Source: Prevotellaceae bacterium (GTDB lineage Bacteria; Bacteroidota; Bacteroidia; Bacteroidales; UBA932). From it: a DNA stretch of 64,000 bases. Below are positions 14,241 to 25,107 of this stretch, one piece after another. The translations under genes and the position numbers were made by a program. Location of the stretch: positions 62,001 to 126,000 of the forward strand of contig JAISLK010000037.1 in NCBI GenBank assembly GCA_031290935.1. Reading direction: 5' to 3'. Position 1 is the first letter of the stretch. Every line of letters begins with the position of its first letter. Under the pieces are notes generated by a model that had not been told where the DNA came from, searched no databases, and saw only the letters and a program-made list of their open reading frames with translations.

Positions 14241-15998
14241 ATGTGCGCAAACTGGCAAGAAAAAGTAAAGCCCGATACGCAAAGACCCAAATACCTTTTG
14301 AAGAAACAATTTTTATATTCTCTTGTTTTCCTCCTTTCGGTAAATGTTTCGGCACAAGAAGGAGCCGGTTATTTCCGTTGGCCTGTGGACGGCGCGATAT
14401 CCCTTTCGGCGAATTACGGCGAGTTGCGGAGCAATCATTTTCATGCAGGGTTGGATATCCGCGTAGGCGGCGTTCCCGGCATGCCCGTGTATGCCGCCGC
14501 CGACGGTTATGTGTCGCGCATCGCGGTACGCCCCGACGGTTACGGAAGGGCAGTGTATATTACGCATCCCAACGGCACAACGTCGGTGTACGCCCACCTG
14601 CATACGTTTGCGCCCGCCCTGAAAGCGTATATCGAAGCGATACAATATGCGCGGCAACGCTATACGGTGGATGAGCAAATAGCGGCCAATGTATTGCCCG
14701 TAAAAAAGGGGCAACTGATAGGCGCTGCCGGCAACAGCGGATCTTCCGCCGGCGCGCACTTGCATTTTGAAATCCGCCATACCGATACGGAAACGCCGCG
14801 CAATGTGTTTTCGTACGGTTATTATCCCCTGCTCACAGATACGTATGCGCCGGTTATCCGCAGGGTGGCGTTCTTTTCGTTCCGCCGGCAGGGGGATATT
14901 CCTTCTTCCGCTAATTTTTATGAACGCAGGAACCCGGCACGCCGCGTACAACAAACGGTACACGTTCCGGATACCTTTTATATAGGTATTGATGCGTATG
15001 ATTCGCAAAACGGCACGCCGGCGAAACTGGCGGTGAACCGGGCGCTGGTAACGCTGGACGGCGCAACCGTTTTCAGCTGCCGGTTTGAAGATATTTCGTT
15101 TGATGCGATGCGTTATATCAACAGCGCTATCGCTTACGAGGAGCGGCAACGGAACAATAAGGTGTTTCTAAAAACATACATCGCGCCGGGCAACCGGTTG
15201 CAGATTTACCGGGATGTACAAAACAGCGGGTTGATTTCCTTGCCCGACACCCTGCCGCACACTATGGAAATAAAAGTTATCGACGACGCGGGAAACCATA
15301 CGGCAACCGCCTTTACCGTACAAAAAAAGCCGGGCAGCCCGGCAAGCCTGCCTGTACCGGAAACGGGAACAATACCCGTCGCCCATTGGGATACGCCTGC
15401 AGCTATTGTGAAGGAAGGGTTGTCCGTTTCCATTCCCGCAGGCGCACTGTATCAGCCGGCGGAGTTGTTCATAGACACGATTGCCGGAAAACCGGACGGC
15501 GCATACTCGCCGCTATGGCGCATCCATACGCCGGAAACGCCGCTGCATTATGCCATGACACTTAAAATAGCCGCCGATATGCCCGATACGCTTTTTCCGA
15601 AAGCCTTGATTGCCGGTATCACGGGCAACCATATTTATTCCTGCGGCGGGCAATGGAAAAACAATGCGGTGGAAACAAGCACCCGTTCGTTCGGCGATTT
15701 CTTCGTTACGGTGGATACCATCGCGCCTGTGATTACGCCCGCCTTCGCCCCCAATGCCTACCTGGGCAAGCAGGCGCAGCTGCGAATAAAAATCACCGAC
15801 AACCTTTCCGGCATCGGCTCTTACAGCGGTTACATTGACGACGAATGGGCGCTGTTTGAATACGACGCGAAAAACAGACGGTTGCTATACACGTTCGACG
15901 CCAGGCGCATCAAGCGCGGCAGGAAGCACCGCCTGCTGCTGTCCGTTACCGACAACAAGGGAAACACCGCTACTTTGCAAACGGCTTTTACGTGGTAA
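14241..15998 (+). CDS. M23-family metallopeptidase, secreted
   Basis: Signal-like N-terminus; HFHAGLDIR and AHLHFEIR zinc-ligand motifs; GNSGSSAG. Confidence 0.9.
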   Translation: MCANWQEKVKPDTQRPKYLLKKQFLYSLVFLLSVNVSAQEGAGYFRWPVDGAISLSANYGELRSNHFHAGLDIRVGGVPGMPVYAAADGYVSRIAVRPDGYGRAVYITHPNGTTSVYAHLHTFAPALKAYIEAIQYARQRYTVDEQIAANVLPVKKGQLIGAAGNSGSSAGAHLHFEIRHTDTETPRNVFSYGYYPLLTDTYAPVIRRVAFFSFRRQGDIPSSANFYERRNPARRVQQTVHVPDTFYIGIDAYDSQNGTPAKLAVNRALVTLDGATVFSCRFEDISFDAMRYINSAIAYEERQRNNKVFLKTYIAPGNRLQIYRDVQNSGLISLPDTLPHTMEIKVIDDAGNHTATAFTVQKKPGSPASLPVPETGTIPVAHWDTPAAIVKEGLSVSIPAGALYQPAELFIDTIAGKPDGAYSPLWRIHTPETPLHYAMTLKIAADMPDTLFPKALIAGITGNHIYSCGGQWKNNAVETSTRSFGDFFVTVDTIAPVITPAFAPNAYLGKQAQLRIKITDNLSGIGSYSGYIDDEWALFEYDAKNRRLLYTFDARRIKRGRKHRLLLSVTDNKGNTATLQTAFTW

Positions 15999-16037
15999 CC
16001 CCTTGTTTACGGATTGGCGGATGGGGGCTCCCCCCGG

Positions 16038-17435
16038 TTAAAATCCCAATATTTTCAGCATGGATTTATACGTTTGCTCCTTGCTGAAAAGTTTGGTGAT
16101 ATATTCGCCGTCTTCGTCGCGGGTAATGATAATATGTTTCGGGCCCGGTTGCAGGCAGTGCTGCAGCCCGCCGGTGCCGCCGATAGAATCCTGGTAAGCG
16201 CCGGTATGGAAGAAGCCGATGTATTGCGGCGTGTCATCGTGGGGAAATATTTTGGGCAAGAAAATAGCGTTGGCATGCGATTCGGCGTTATAATAATCCT
16301 GGCTGTCGCAAGTCAGCCCGCCGAGGAACACGCGGTGGTATTCGCGCCCCCAATTATTCACCGGCAAGAGGATAAAGCGCTGCTTGATTGCCCACGTATC
16401 GGGCAAAGTAGTCATAAAGGAACTGTCAATCATATACCAGCGTTCGCGGTCGTTCTGCTGCTTTTGTCCCAGGATTTGAAAAATAATCGCGCCGCTTTCG
16501 CCTACGGTGAAACTTCCAAATTCGCTAAAAATATTTGGCTCCGGCACTCCGTTTTGATTACATATACTCTTTATTTGCGCAATAATTTCTTCCGCCATAT
16601 ACTCGAAATCGTAATCAAACGCCATCGAATTTTTAATAGGGAAGCCGCCCCCGATGTTCAGCGAATCCAGTTCGGGGCATATTTTTTTGAGGCTGCAATA
16701 CACGCTCACGCACTTGGCCAGTTCGTTCCAGTAATACGAATTATCGCGGATGCCTGTGTTAATAAAGAAGTGCAGCATCTTTAACGAAAATTGCGCATCC
16801 TTGGCGATTTTATCCTTATAAAATGTCAAAATATCGCTGTACCGGATGCCCAGGCGGGAAGTATAAAAGTCGAATTTCGGCTCTTCCTCCGCGGCAATCC
16901 GGATACCCAGCTTGCACGGCCGGGTAACGTATTTGTGCAGCAGGTCAAATTCCGCCATATTGTCGAGCACCGGAATGGTGTTTTCCCAGCCATTGTTTAT
17001 CAGCCCCGCAATGTTTTCTATATACAGGTCTTTTTTGAAACCGTTGCATACAATATAACGGTCTTTTGCCACCAGGCCCTGCTCGTGGAGCGCTTCAATC
17101 AGGTTGATGTCAAACGCCGACGACGTTTCGAGGTGTATATCGTTCCTGAGCGCTTCCTCGAGGACAAACGCAAAGTGGGAACTCTTGGTACAGTAACAGT
17201 ATATATAATCGCCGTTGTAATCAACCTTTGCCATGGCCACATTGAACATCCGTTTGGCGCGCTGGATTTGCTGGCTTATCTTGGGCAGATAGCTGATGCG
17301 GAGGGGCGTTCCGTACTGCTCAATCAGCTCCATCAGGGGAACGTCATTAAAGTATAATTCGTTGTCCACTGTCTTAAATTCCTCTTGCGGGAACTCAAAA
17401 CTTTGCTCAATTAAATCAACATATTTATTCTTCAT
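16038..17435 (-). CDS. speA: Arginine decarboxylase-type PLP-dependent decarboxylase
   Basis: MKNKYVDLIEQSFEFPQEEF...; the track ORF start at 17864 runs through the 21-bp array and is rejected. Confidence 0.8.
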   Translation of the reverse strand: MKNKYVDLIEQSFEFPQEEFKTVDNELYFNDVPLMELIEQYGTPLRISYLPKISQQIQRAKRMFNVAMAKVDYNGDYIYCYCTKSSHFAFVLEEALRNDIHLETSSAFDINLIEALHEQGLVAKDRYIVCNGFKKDLYIENIAGLINNGWENTIPVLDNMAEFDLLHKYVTRPCKLGIRIAAEEEPKFDFYTSRLGIRYSDILTFYKDKIAKDAQFSLKMLHFFINTGIRDNSYYWNELAKCVSVYCSLKKICPELDSLNIGGGFPIKNSMAFDYDFEYMAEEIIAQIKSICNQNGVPEPNIFSEFGSFTVGESGAIIFQILGQKQQNDRERWYMIDSSFMTTLPDTWAIKQRFILLPVNNWGREYHRVFLGGLTCDSQDYYNAESHANAIFLPKIFPHDDTPQYIGFFHTGAYQDSIGGTGGLQHCLQPGPKHIIITRDEDGEYITKLFSKEQTYKSMLKILGF

Positions 17436-17630
17436 GATAAAATGTAACAGGGTTACTTTATAAAAAAAACAATAATGTAATTGCACCGGATTTAAAAATC
17501 CGGGCACAAAAGTACAAAAAAATTCCGGTAATACGGCAGCGCGAAGCAAAAATTTACCGCTTACCTCCGGGAACGGGCGCAAACAGGCCCAAATAACAGC
17601 TTCTCGCCACCGGTAAAAGGCAACCTCCCC

Positions 17631-17861
17631 GTTCGGAAGCTCGACTTTGGACTTCGGAAGCCCAACTTTGGACTTCGGAAGCTCGACTTTGGACTTCCGA
17701 AGCTCGACTTTGGACTTCCGAAGCTCGACTTTGGACTTCCGAAGCTCGACTTTGGACTTCCGAAGCTCGACTTTGGACTTCGGAAGCTCGACTTTGGACT
17801 TCGGAAGCTCAACTTTGGACTTCGGAAGTTCAACTTTGGACTTCCGAAGTCCAACTTTTAA
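17631..17861. repeat. Intergenic tandem array 2, 11 units of 21 bp
   Basis: cttc(g/c)gaagctcgactttgga x11 in exact register; reverse complement closely matches array 1 units. Confidence 0.95.
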
Positions 17862-17906
17862 CAAATGAAGCAGGAATGTCCGGTTTTTTTGACAAAATGG
17901 CAGCTT
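17856..17906 (-). repeat. 51-bp conserved flank of array 2, inverted copy of 409-459
   Basis: ttttaacaaatgaagcaggaatgtccggtttttttgacaaaatggcagctt. Confidence 0.9.
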
Positions 17907-18008
17907 CTCAAAATAATTTGCGCACCCGCGCCCGCCCCAATCCGTAAAGCTATCGAAAAAAGTTTTGTATCTTTGCCGGGCGCTAAAAAATTAGCCGCCG
18001 TAAATCTT

Positions 18009-20525
18009 ATGGAATTAAAATTATCTCAGGAAGTCCACCAAATTATCAACTACAGCCGCGAAGAGGCTATGCGGCTGGGCAATTATATTATTGACCCGGA
18101 ACACCTGATGCTGGGCGTTATCCGGCAGGAAAACAATGATGCGATGAAAATCCTTTCCCTGCTTGGGGTAAAGATGGCTTCGCTGAAAAAAGTACTCGAA
18201 ATGTCGCTCCGCACCGACAGCATCATTCCTTATGAAGAGGCCGATAAACTGGCTTATTCCAAGGCCGCCGACAAGGCGCTAAAACAAATGTACCTCGAAG
18301 GACTTGCGTTCAAAACGGAAACGCCCGCCGCCGAACACCTCCTGCTGGCGATATTGAAAGAAGATAAATCGCGCACCGCCCTGCTGCTGGCAAAGCTGCA
18401 TGTGGATTACAGAAATGTGAGCGCTGCATTGGCCAATCAGCATTTTGACCAGCCGAAAATGTCGCAGGGCCTTACGGATTTTGAAGACGAATCCGAAGCC
18501 GAACCCGAACAGCCGCCCCAACGGCCGGCCAAGCCGGCTACCGCGCCGCCGCCGCCTTCCAAATCGCAAAGCGATACGCCCATTTTAGATAATTTCGGCA
18601 TTGACCTTACCGCCTGCGCGGCGAATGGCAAACTCGACCCGGTGGTGGGGCGCGAAAAAGAAATCGAACGGCTGGCGCAGATTTTAACCCGCCGCAAAAA
18701 AAATAACCCGATATTGATTGGCGAACCGGGCGTCGGGAAATCGGCCATCGCCGAAGGGCTCGCGTTGCGTATTGCACAGAAAAAAGTTTCGCGCATCCTG
18801 TTGAGCAAACGGATTATTTCCCTCGATGTGGGCGCTATTGTGGCCGGCACGAAGTACCGCGGGCAGTTTGAAGAACGCATGAAAGGCATCCTGAACGAAA
18901 TCACGAAAAACGGGAATATCATCCTCTTCATCGATGAAATTCATACCATCGTGGGCGCCGGCAATGCAGGCGGTTCGCTGGACGCCGCCAACATGCTGAA
19001 GCCGGCGCTGGCTCGCGGCGAACTCCAGTGTATCGGCGCTACCACCCTGAATGAATACCGCGAAAATATCGAGAAAGACGGCGCACTGGAACGCCGTTTC
19101 CAAAAAATTATCGTCAACCCGACGTCGCCCGAAGAAACCCTGGAAATATTGAACAACATCAAGGAACGTTACGAAACACACCACAATGTTACCTATGCGC
19201 CCGAAGCCCTGAAAGCATGTGTAACTTTCACGCAACGCTACATCACCGACCGCTGTTTGCCGGACAAGGCAATTGACGCCATGGACGAGGCGGGCGCGCG
19301 TATGCATATCGCCGATATTTCCGTGCCCGACGCCATTACGGAAATGGAAAAAGCATTGGACGACATCCGCGAACGCAAGCGGGACGCGGCAAACAAGCAA
19401 CAGTTCGACCATGCAAAAGTATTGCGCGACGAAGAATTAGCAAAACAAAAAGAACTGGACGAAGCGCTCAAAAAATGGAACGACGAACAAACGAGAAACC
19501 GCGCCGTCGTACAGGAAGAACAGGTAGCCGAAGTGGTTTCCATGATTGCCGGCGTACCGGTCCACCGGGTAGCGGAAGACGAAAGCAACCGCCTGCTGAA
19601 AATGGGCGATGAGTTGAAAAAACGCGTTATCGGACAGGACGAAGCCATCGAAAAAATCGTGCGCGCTATCCGCCGCAACCGCGCCGGACTGAAAGACCCG
19701 AACAAACCTATCGGCACATTCATCTTCCTTGGCCCTACCGGCGTAGGGAAGACGCAACTCGCAAAAGAAATTTCGGAATATCTATTTGACTCCTCCGAAA
19801 ACCTGATTCGCATTGACATGAGCGAATACATGGAAAAATATTCGCTGAGCCGCCTGATTGGCGCGCCCCCGGGCTACGTCGGCTACGAAGAAGGCGGGCA
19901 ACTGACGGAGCGCGTGCGACGCAAACCTTATGCAGTAGTGCTTTTGGACGAAATTGAAAAAGCGCATGCCGATATTTTCAATCTATTGCTGCAAGTATTC
20001 GACGAGGGACGCCTGACCGACAGCAACGGCCGGTATGTGGATTTCCGCAACACGGTACTGATTATGACTTCCAACATCGGTAGCCGCGAATTGAAAGAAT
20101 ACGGACAGGGTGTTGGCTTTGCCACGCTCACCAAACGCGATACCGTTGAAAATACGCGCAGCATTATCGAAAAAGCCCTGCAACGCACATTCACGCCGGA
20201 GTTCCTGAACCGCGTGGACGAGCAAATCCTGTTCAATTCATTGAGCAAAGAAGCGATATTTAAGATTATCGACATTGAGCTTGCAAACTTGTACCGGCGG
20301 ATAACCGAATTGGGCTACAGCGTAGCGATTACCGACGAAGCGAAAGACTTCGTCGCCGAGCAGGGCTATGACGCCAAGTACGGCGCCCGCCCGCTGAAAC
20401 GCGCCGTACAAAAATACCTCGAAGACAACTTGGCCGAAGCCATCATCCGCCTGCAACTCAAACCGGGGCAACAGCTCAAAGTACAGCTAAACGAAGAAAA
20501 AAACGACGTGGTAGTTGAAAGTTAA
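18009..20525 (+). CDS. clpC: ATP-dependent Clp protease ATP-binding subunit ClpC
   Basis: Clp-N repeats, two Walker A motifs ([25 protein letters not shown]), UVR-like linker; start at [11 protein letters not shown] (18009). Confidence 0.93.
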   Translation: MELKLSQEVHQIINYSREEAMRLGNYIIDPEHLMLGVIRQENNDAMKILSLLGVKMASLKKVLEMSLRTDSIIPYEEADKLAYSKAADKALKQMYLEGLAFKTETPAAEHLLLAILKEDKSRTALLLAKLHVDYRNVSAALANQHFDQPKMSQGLTDFEDESEAEPEQPPQRPAKPATAPPPPSKSQSDTPILDNFGIDLTACAANGKLDPVVGREKEIERLAQILTRRKKNNPILIGEPGVGKSAIAEGLALRIAQKKVSRILLSKRIISLDVGAIVAGTKYRGQFEERMKGILNEITKNGNIILFIDEIHTIVGAGNAGGSLDAANMLKPALARGELQCIGATTLNEYRENIEKDGALERRFQKIIVNPTSPEETLEILNNIKERYETHHNVTYAPEALKACVTFTQRYITDRCLPDKAIDAMDEAGARMHIADISVPDAITEMEKALDDIRERKRDAANKQQFDHAKVLRDEELAKQKELDEALKKWNDEQTRNRAVVQEEQVAEVVSMIAGVPVHRVAEDESNRLLKMGDELKKRVIGQDEAIEKIVRAIRRNRAGLKDPNKPIGTFIFLGPTGVGKTQLAKEISEYLFDSSENLIRIDMSEYMEKYSLSRLIGAPPGYVGYEEGGQLTERVRRKPYAVVLLDEIEKAHADIFNLLLQVFDEGRLTDSNGRYVDFRNTVLIMTSNIGSRELKEYGQGVGFATLTKRDTVENTRSIIEKALQRTFTPEFLNRVDEQILFNSLSKEAIFKIIDIELANLYRRITELGYSVAITDEAKDFVAEQGYDAKYGARPLKRAVQKYLEDNLAEAIIRLQLKPGQQLKVQLNEEKNDVVVES

Positions 20526-20587
20526 AAGCTAACAGTCAAAAGTGGACGGATGCCGGAAAGGATTTACGGGGTAAAGAGTAATAAAAT

Positions 20588-20619
20588 AAAAAACTTACTG
20601 CACCGGCAGTAAGTTTTTT
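20588..20619. terminator. Rho-independent (bidirectional) terminator
   Basis: aaaaaacttactgc-accg-gcagtaagtttttt. Confidence 0.85.
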
Positions 20620-20624
20620 ATTTG

Positions 20625-20698
20625 CTCCTCAGCCAGGACTTGAACCTGGGACCCTCTGATTAACAGTCAGATGCTCTGACCAACTGAGCTACTGAGGA
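20625..20698 (-). tRNA. tRNA-Asn (GTT)
   Basis: TCCTCAG/CTGAGGA acceptor stem, anticodon loop CTGTTAA. Confidence 0.95.
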
Positions 20699-20890
20699 AT
20701 TTTTTGGAATGCAAAAGTAAGCTAAAATTTGGAATTGTGCAAATTTACAGGAAAAAAATTTTCCGGCGCGGGCAGATTTAAGTACCAAATGCAACCGGAA
20801 GATTAAAAGCGCAAGCAAATACAATAGCAGGCTTCATTCTTTACATCTGCTCAATGGATAGGCGGTAAGAAAGCATTGGGCGCTTACTGC

Positions 20891-21586
20891 TTAATCCTCC
20901 TCGCCTGCACAAAAATTAAATAAACGTATCAGGCCTGCTGCCTGTTTTAAATCGAGGTCATGTTCTTTGACGTAGCTGCTTATTATATCCTTATTTTTAC
21001 CGAAATTTTTTTGAAAATTCTTTTCTGTAACCGGCCCTAAAGATTTGCCGGACTGTAGATAAAATGTCTGTACGACCGCATACGTAATTTCCCTGTTAAT
21101 CGTCAAGCCGTCGGGAGTCGCTTTATCGCTTATCACGGCAGCATTCTCAATGGCCGCGGTACTGGTCGTCATGCCGTAGGCGCCGTATTGTTTCACGGTA
21201 GCCGGTTTTATGCGCCGGCTTACAACTAAACGGATATGGCCGGCAGTGGCCAGTACTTCTACATACCCTTTTGAAGTATGAATAAAATCACTTTGCCCGA
21301 AACGGATAGAAAAAATGTCATCGGGATTTGTCAGCGCCAGCGTATCACCATTCTCCCCAATAAACAGCATGACGCCGGTGAGCATATTGTAATTCATCCT
21401 GGCCTGGCCGGAGCCTTTTTTGGTTGCAAGCATGACCTCTTGAAATTCGGGAAACAGAAATCGGCTGTTGGATAACGCCTCATTGACATTTTGTCCGGTA
21501 CGGACATTCATAGTTATCTTTTTTTGGGCAAGAACGGCCGAACATCCGGCAGCGAGGAAGATAAGTGTTAATACATATTTTTTCAT
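20891..21586 (-). CDS. Conserved hypothetical secreted protein
   Basis: 231 aa ORF with N-terminal signal peptide (MKKYVLTLIFLAAGCSAVLAQ); 15 bp after the PorP/SprF gene. Confidence 0.75.
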   Translation of the reverse strand: MKKYVLTLIFLAAGCSAVLAQKKITMNVRTGQNVNEALSNSRFLFPEFQEVMLATKKGSGQARMNYNMLTGVMLFIGENGDTLALTNPDDIFSIRFGQSDFIHTSKGYVEVLATAGHIRLVVSRRIKPATVKQYGAYGMTTSTAAIENAAVISDKATPDGLTINREITYAVVQTFYLQSGKSLGPVTEKNFQKNFGKNKDIISSYVKEHDLDLKQAAGLIRLFNFCAGEED

Positions 21587-21601
21587 TTGGAATTGTTTTT
21601 T

Positions 21602-22528
21602 TTAATTCGTATCAGTAGCGACGGACGGAGCGACTTTTCGCTCGCCCCAGGCCAAACGTACAACTATGAAATGCGAGGAGCCGGCGCGGTAATCAGAACC
21701 GGCGCCCTGCGAAAATTGGTAGCGCAACAGCAATTGCTTCGTGATGGCTACGCCCGCCGAGACCTGCAATTGCGCAGGAGATGCCCAGCCCGCTCCTAGT
21801 TCTACCTTCCGGTCATACGCGGCGGTAAACATAAACTCGTAGCCCGGCCGGGTTGTTCCCGATAATTGCAGCAACGCTGCCGGCGATAAACTTACCCTGT
21901 TCGTAAGGTCAAAACGGTAGCCGCCGATAAAATAGTATTGCAAGCGTGCAAAATCAAAGTTATTTCCCAGATGATTATCTTTAATCTCGTTGGTAAGTAA
22001 CTGCGGGATGGACAGGCCGGCATAGAATTTATCGCCGGAATAGTACAGGCCAAAGCCGGCGTTAAAACCAAATTGACTGTCTAATGGTTTGGCAAAAACG
22101 GGGTCGTTTGCATCGTTCAAGTCCATTACGCGGCTTTCGTACAGCATCAGCGCCGACAGGCTCAAGCCAAAAGACAGGTAATTATTTTTAAGCCGTATCT
22201 GGTAGGCGTAGGCTGCGCCTGCCTGTAGGTGGTCGGTTACGCCGTAAGAGTTGTTATGCACCCATGCGCCCAAACCGTTGTTTTGCACAAGCGGCGTTTG
22301 GAACGACAAAAATTCCGACAGCGGCGCGCCTTCTATGCCTGTCCACTGTTTATATACGCCGAGCGTCAGCTGTGTTTGCATGGCGACGCCCGCCACAGCC
22401 GGATTGAGCAACAGTTCGTAGTCGCGGTAATGCAGGTTCCCCTGCTCCCCGAAATGCGGCTGCGCAGCTACGGTAACGGCATTGCCGATAAATACGGATA
22501 CTATTATTATTGTTATAATCTTTTTCAT
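21602..22528 (-). CDS. PorP/SprF-family type IX secretion-associated membrane protein
   Basis: YELLLNPAVAGVAMQTQLTLGVYKQWTGIEGAPLSEFLSFQTPL is typical of PorP/SprF. Confidence 0.88.
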   Translation of the reverse strand: MKKIITIIIVSVFIGNAVTVAAQPHFGEQGNLHYRDYELLLNPAVAGVAMQTQLTLGVYKQWTGIEGAPLSEFLSFQTPLVQNNGLGAWVHNNSYGVTDHLQAGAAYAYQIRLKNNYLSFGLSLSALMLYESRVMDLNDANDPVFAKPLDSQFGFNAGFGLYYSGDKFYAGLSIPQLLTNEIKDNHLGNNFDFARLQYYFIGGYRFDLTNRVSLSPAALLQLSGTTRPGYEFMFTAAYDRKVELGAGWASPAQLQVSAGVAITKQLLLRYQFSQGAGSDYRAGSSHFIVVRLAWGERKVAPSVATDTN

Positions 22529-22546
22529 TTTAATGATTTTTTCATT

Positions 22547-24988
22547 TTAATATCGAATGACCACAAAACTCTTCTTTATATTCCCTGACTTTTGCGCCGA
22601 CAGGATATAATAATACGTATTGCCGGGCACTTTGTTCCCTGCATGCGGGCCGGTATTGGCAACGCCGTCCCAGTCATTTTTATAGTCCGGCGAGCGGTAA
22701 TGTTCCTGCCCTGACCCGTCAAATACCCTGAGGGAGTAAGTATCGCTATTATCGAGGGAGCATACGAAGTAATCATTCACGCCATCGCCGTCGGGGCTGA
22801 AGCCCTGTGGCGCATAAATATCCTCTACGACTTCTACTTGGCAGGACGCTTCAAAATTACCGTCCTCGGTATATACTTTAAGCGTGGTATTCCCCACGGC
22901 GCGGGCGACGAGGTTGCCGGCCATATCAATGGCCGCCACTGAAGATTTATCGGAACTCCATATTACATTTTTATTATAAGCATCATCTGGTTCTACAATA
23001 GCTTTCATTCTGGTTACGCTATTTACCAATACTTTTAACAGGCTTTTTTCTAACCGGACGCCGGCAACTGCCCGGACTACCCTGACGACGACAGAATCCC
23101 GGAAACCGCCGTCCACTGTGGCGGCTATTAATTTTGTCTCGCCGGTTTGTTGCAGCGCTTTCACGCTATCGGTGGCGGCCGTATGAATCATAACGGCCAC
23201 CGCCGGATTCAACACCGTCCATGTTACCTGTTTATTGCTGGCATCCGGCGGCTGTATCACGGTATATATGCTGGCGCTGTTACCGGGAGTAATAATAACC
23301 GTATCGGGATACACGGCGATGCTTTCTACATTTACTTCCTTTACGTGCAGGTTTGTTACAGCCGTATATCCGCCGTCCACCGTGGTGGCTATAATTTTCG
23401 TATTCCCCGCCGCTATGCCCTGCACAACGCCCGAAGCGTTCACCGTCGCGATGGACGTATTATTGCTTTTCCACGTTACCTGCTTATTGCTGGCATTCGC
23501 CGGCGAAACGGTGGCATGCAATGTAATCGTCCGGCCGGCCAATACGGTGTCGGCGGCAGGAGCGGTAACGCCGGTGGCCGGGACATATTCGCCCACGGCC
23601 AGAGAAGCGTCCAGCAGCCCGGAGCCCATGAACGGGATAATTGCCGGGTCCCATTCTATCGGGCGCACGGAAGCCAACAGCCGCGCCCGCAGTTGATCCG
23701 GCGTATAGGACGGGCTGCCGTACTTGGAAAGAATCAATGCCGCCACGCCCGATACGTGCGGGCAAGCCATGGAAGTGCCTTGCATATAGCCGTAGGCGCC
23801 GTCAGGGAGGGTGCTGTACACCGTTTTAGAGGATACTTTTACATCTCCCCCCGGCGCGGAAATATCCACCCACGAACCGTAATTGGAATAATCCGCCCGT
23901 TTCCCGGTAGGACCGATGGCGGCCACCGCCACCACCTCCTCCCATGCACCCGGAAGCCATTCGCCGTCGTCATGGTCATTCCCGGCGGCAAATATCACGA
24001 GGCCGCCGACCATCGGGGTATTATCCCTCGGAGAGCCGTCCGGCTTTCTTCCTGCGTGGGCGATGAAATAACCGATAGCCTCTTTATCGACCTCGTTATA
24101 CTCTCCCTTGGTATCATAGCCCCAACTGTTTTGGGCAATCACCGCCCCGTTATCAGCCGCCCATACAATGGCATTGGCAGCCACCGTCCCTGTATTTCCC
24201 TCGAAAATTTGGCAGGATAATAACCGCACGCCATCGCCGCTACCGGATCCACCGGCAATGCCGGATACGCCCATGCCGTTATTGGTTACCGCGGCAATCG
24301 TTCCCCCTACATGCGTACCGTGGTCGTCGGCCGTTACGCCGCCGCCGCTCACAAAATTACGTCCGCCTCCATAATTGGCCGTTATATCCGGGTGCGCCGC
24401 ATCAATGCCGCCGTCCACCACGCCGACAATTACACGGCTATTGCCCTGCGTGGTATTCCAGGCTTCCGGTAAGTTGATGTCCACATCGGCGAGCCCCACC
24501 TGCCCGGTATTGTGGTAATGCCACTGGGCGGAAAAATACGGGTCGTTGGTAGCGGACTGCCGCCGGTTGTCCACGGCGTCCGCCGCAGCCGGCACATTGG
24601 TAATGCGTTTTATTCGGGCTACCGGCGCGGCGCGAGTGATTACCGGCGTACTGCCGTAACCGGCGGCGGCGGCGATGACGCTGGCGTCGGCCTTTAATAC
24701 TATTTCGTACCATAAGTGCAGCCCGAATTGCCGGTGCGCCGCCTCATATTCGCCGGCAGGAGGAAAGATGCGCCGCCATTCGGCGGCGCCATAGCGCACA
24801 TTCAGGTCGTCCACACTTTTGAGGCCGGTTTGCACGACGCTGCCTGCCTGTGCGCGCAGCGGCCGGGTTTGCAGTTGCTGCGCCATTTCCGGCGTAAGTT
24901 TTACGTGAATAACGCCAGCGGCGTATTGCCCGCGGCCTTCTGCAAAGAGCAGGGCGAGGGCAAATAAGGTTAAAAGATATCTCTTCAT
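22547..24988 (-). CDS. S8 subtilisin-like peptidase with Ig-like (BIG2-type) repeats and gliding motility-associated C-terminal domain
   Basis: VVDGGID / DHGTHVGGT / GTSMACPHVSG triad; repeated VTWKSNNTSIATVNASGVV; C-terminal APQGFSPDGDGVNDYF; start at MKRYLLTL. Confidence 0.92.
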   Translation of the reverse strand: MKRYLLTLFALALLFAEGRGQYAAGVIHVKLTPEMAQQLQTRPLRAQAGSVVQTGLKSVDDLNVRYGAAEWRRIFPPAGEYEAAHRQFGLHLWYEIVLKADASVIAAAAGYGSTPVITRAAPVARIKRITNVPAAADAVDNRRQSATNDPYFSAQWHYHNTGQVGLADVDINLPEAWNTTQGNSRVIVGVVDGGIDAAHPDITANYGGGRNFVSGGGVTADDHGTHVGGTIAAVTNNGMGVSGIAGGSGSGDGVRLLSCQIFEGNTGTVAANAIVWAADNGAVIAQNSWGYDTKGEYNEVDKEAIGYFIAHAGRKPDGSPRDNTPMVGGLVIFAAGNDHDDGEWLPGAWEEVVAVAAIGPTGKRADYSNYGSWVDISAPGGDVKVSSKTVYSTLPDGAYGYMQGTSMACPHVSGVAALILSKYGSPSYTPDQLRARLLASVRPIEWDPAIIPFMGSGLLDASLAVGEYVPATGVTAPAADTVLAGRTITLHATVSPANASNKQVTWKSNNTSIATVNASGVVQGIAAGNTKIIATTVDGGYTAVTNLHVKEVNVESIAVYPDTVIITPGNSASIYTVIQPPDASNKQVTWTVLNPAVAVMIHTAATDSVKALQQTGETKLIAATVDGGFRDSVVVRVVRAVAGVRLEKSLLKVLVNSVTRMKAIVEPDDAYNKNVIWSSDKSSVAAIDMAGNLVARAVGNTTLKVYTEDGNFEASCQVEVVEDIYAPQGFSPDGDGVNDYFVCSLDNSDTYSLRVFDGSGQEHYRSPDYKNDWDGVANTGPHAGNKVPGNTYYYILSAQKSGNIKKSFVVIRY

Positions 24989-25051
24989 GGTTTTCCGGTA
25001 TTTATTATGTATATAAATATAAAATGAATAAAAAAACAACAGGCGCCGATA

Positions 25052-25098
25052 ACAGTAATAAAAGAAGCGCCCCTTGCGGGCGCTTCTTTTATTACTGT
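25052..25098 (-). terminator. Terminator hairpin downstream of SusC/D-lipoprotein operon
   Basis: acagtaataaaagaagcgccc-cttgc-gggcgcttcttttattactgt, 21-bp perfect stem. Confidence 0.85.
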
Positions 25099-25107
25099 AC
25101 ACTGTGA

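Noticed and set aside
17435-17864. N-terminal extension of the arginine decarboxylase ORF and ORFs 17561..17854, 17647..17868
   Set aside because: Extension passes through array 2; homologous start is MKNKYVDLIEQ at 17435
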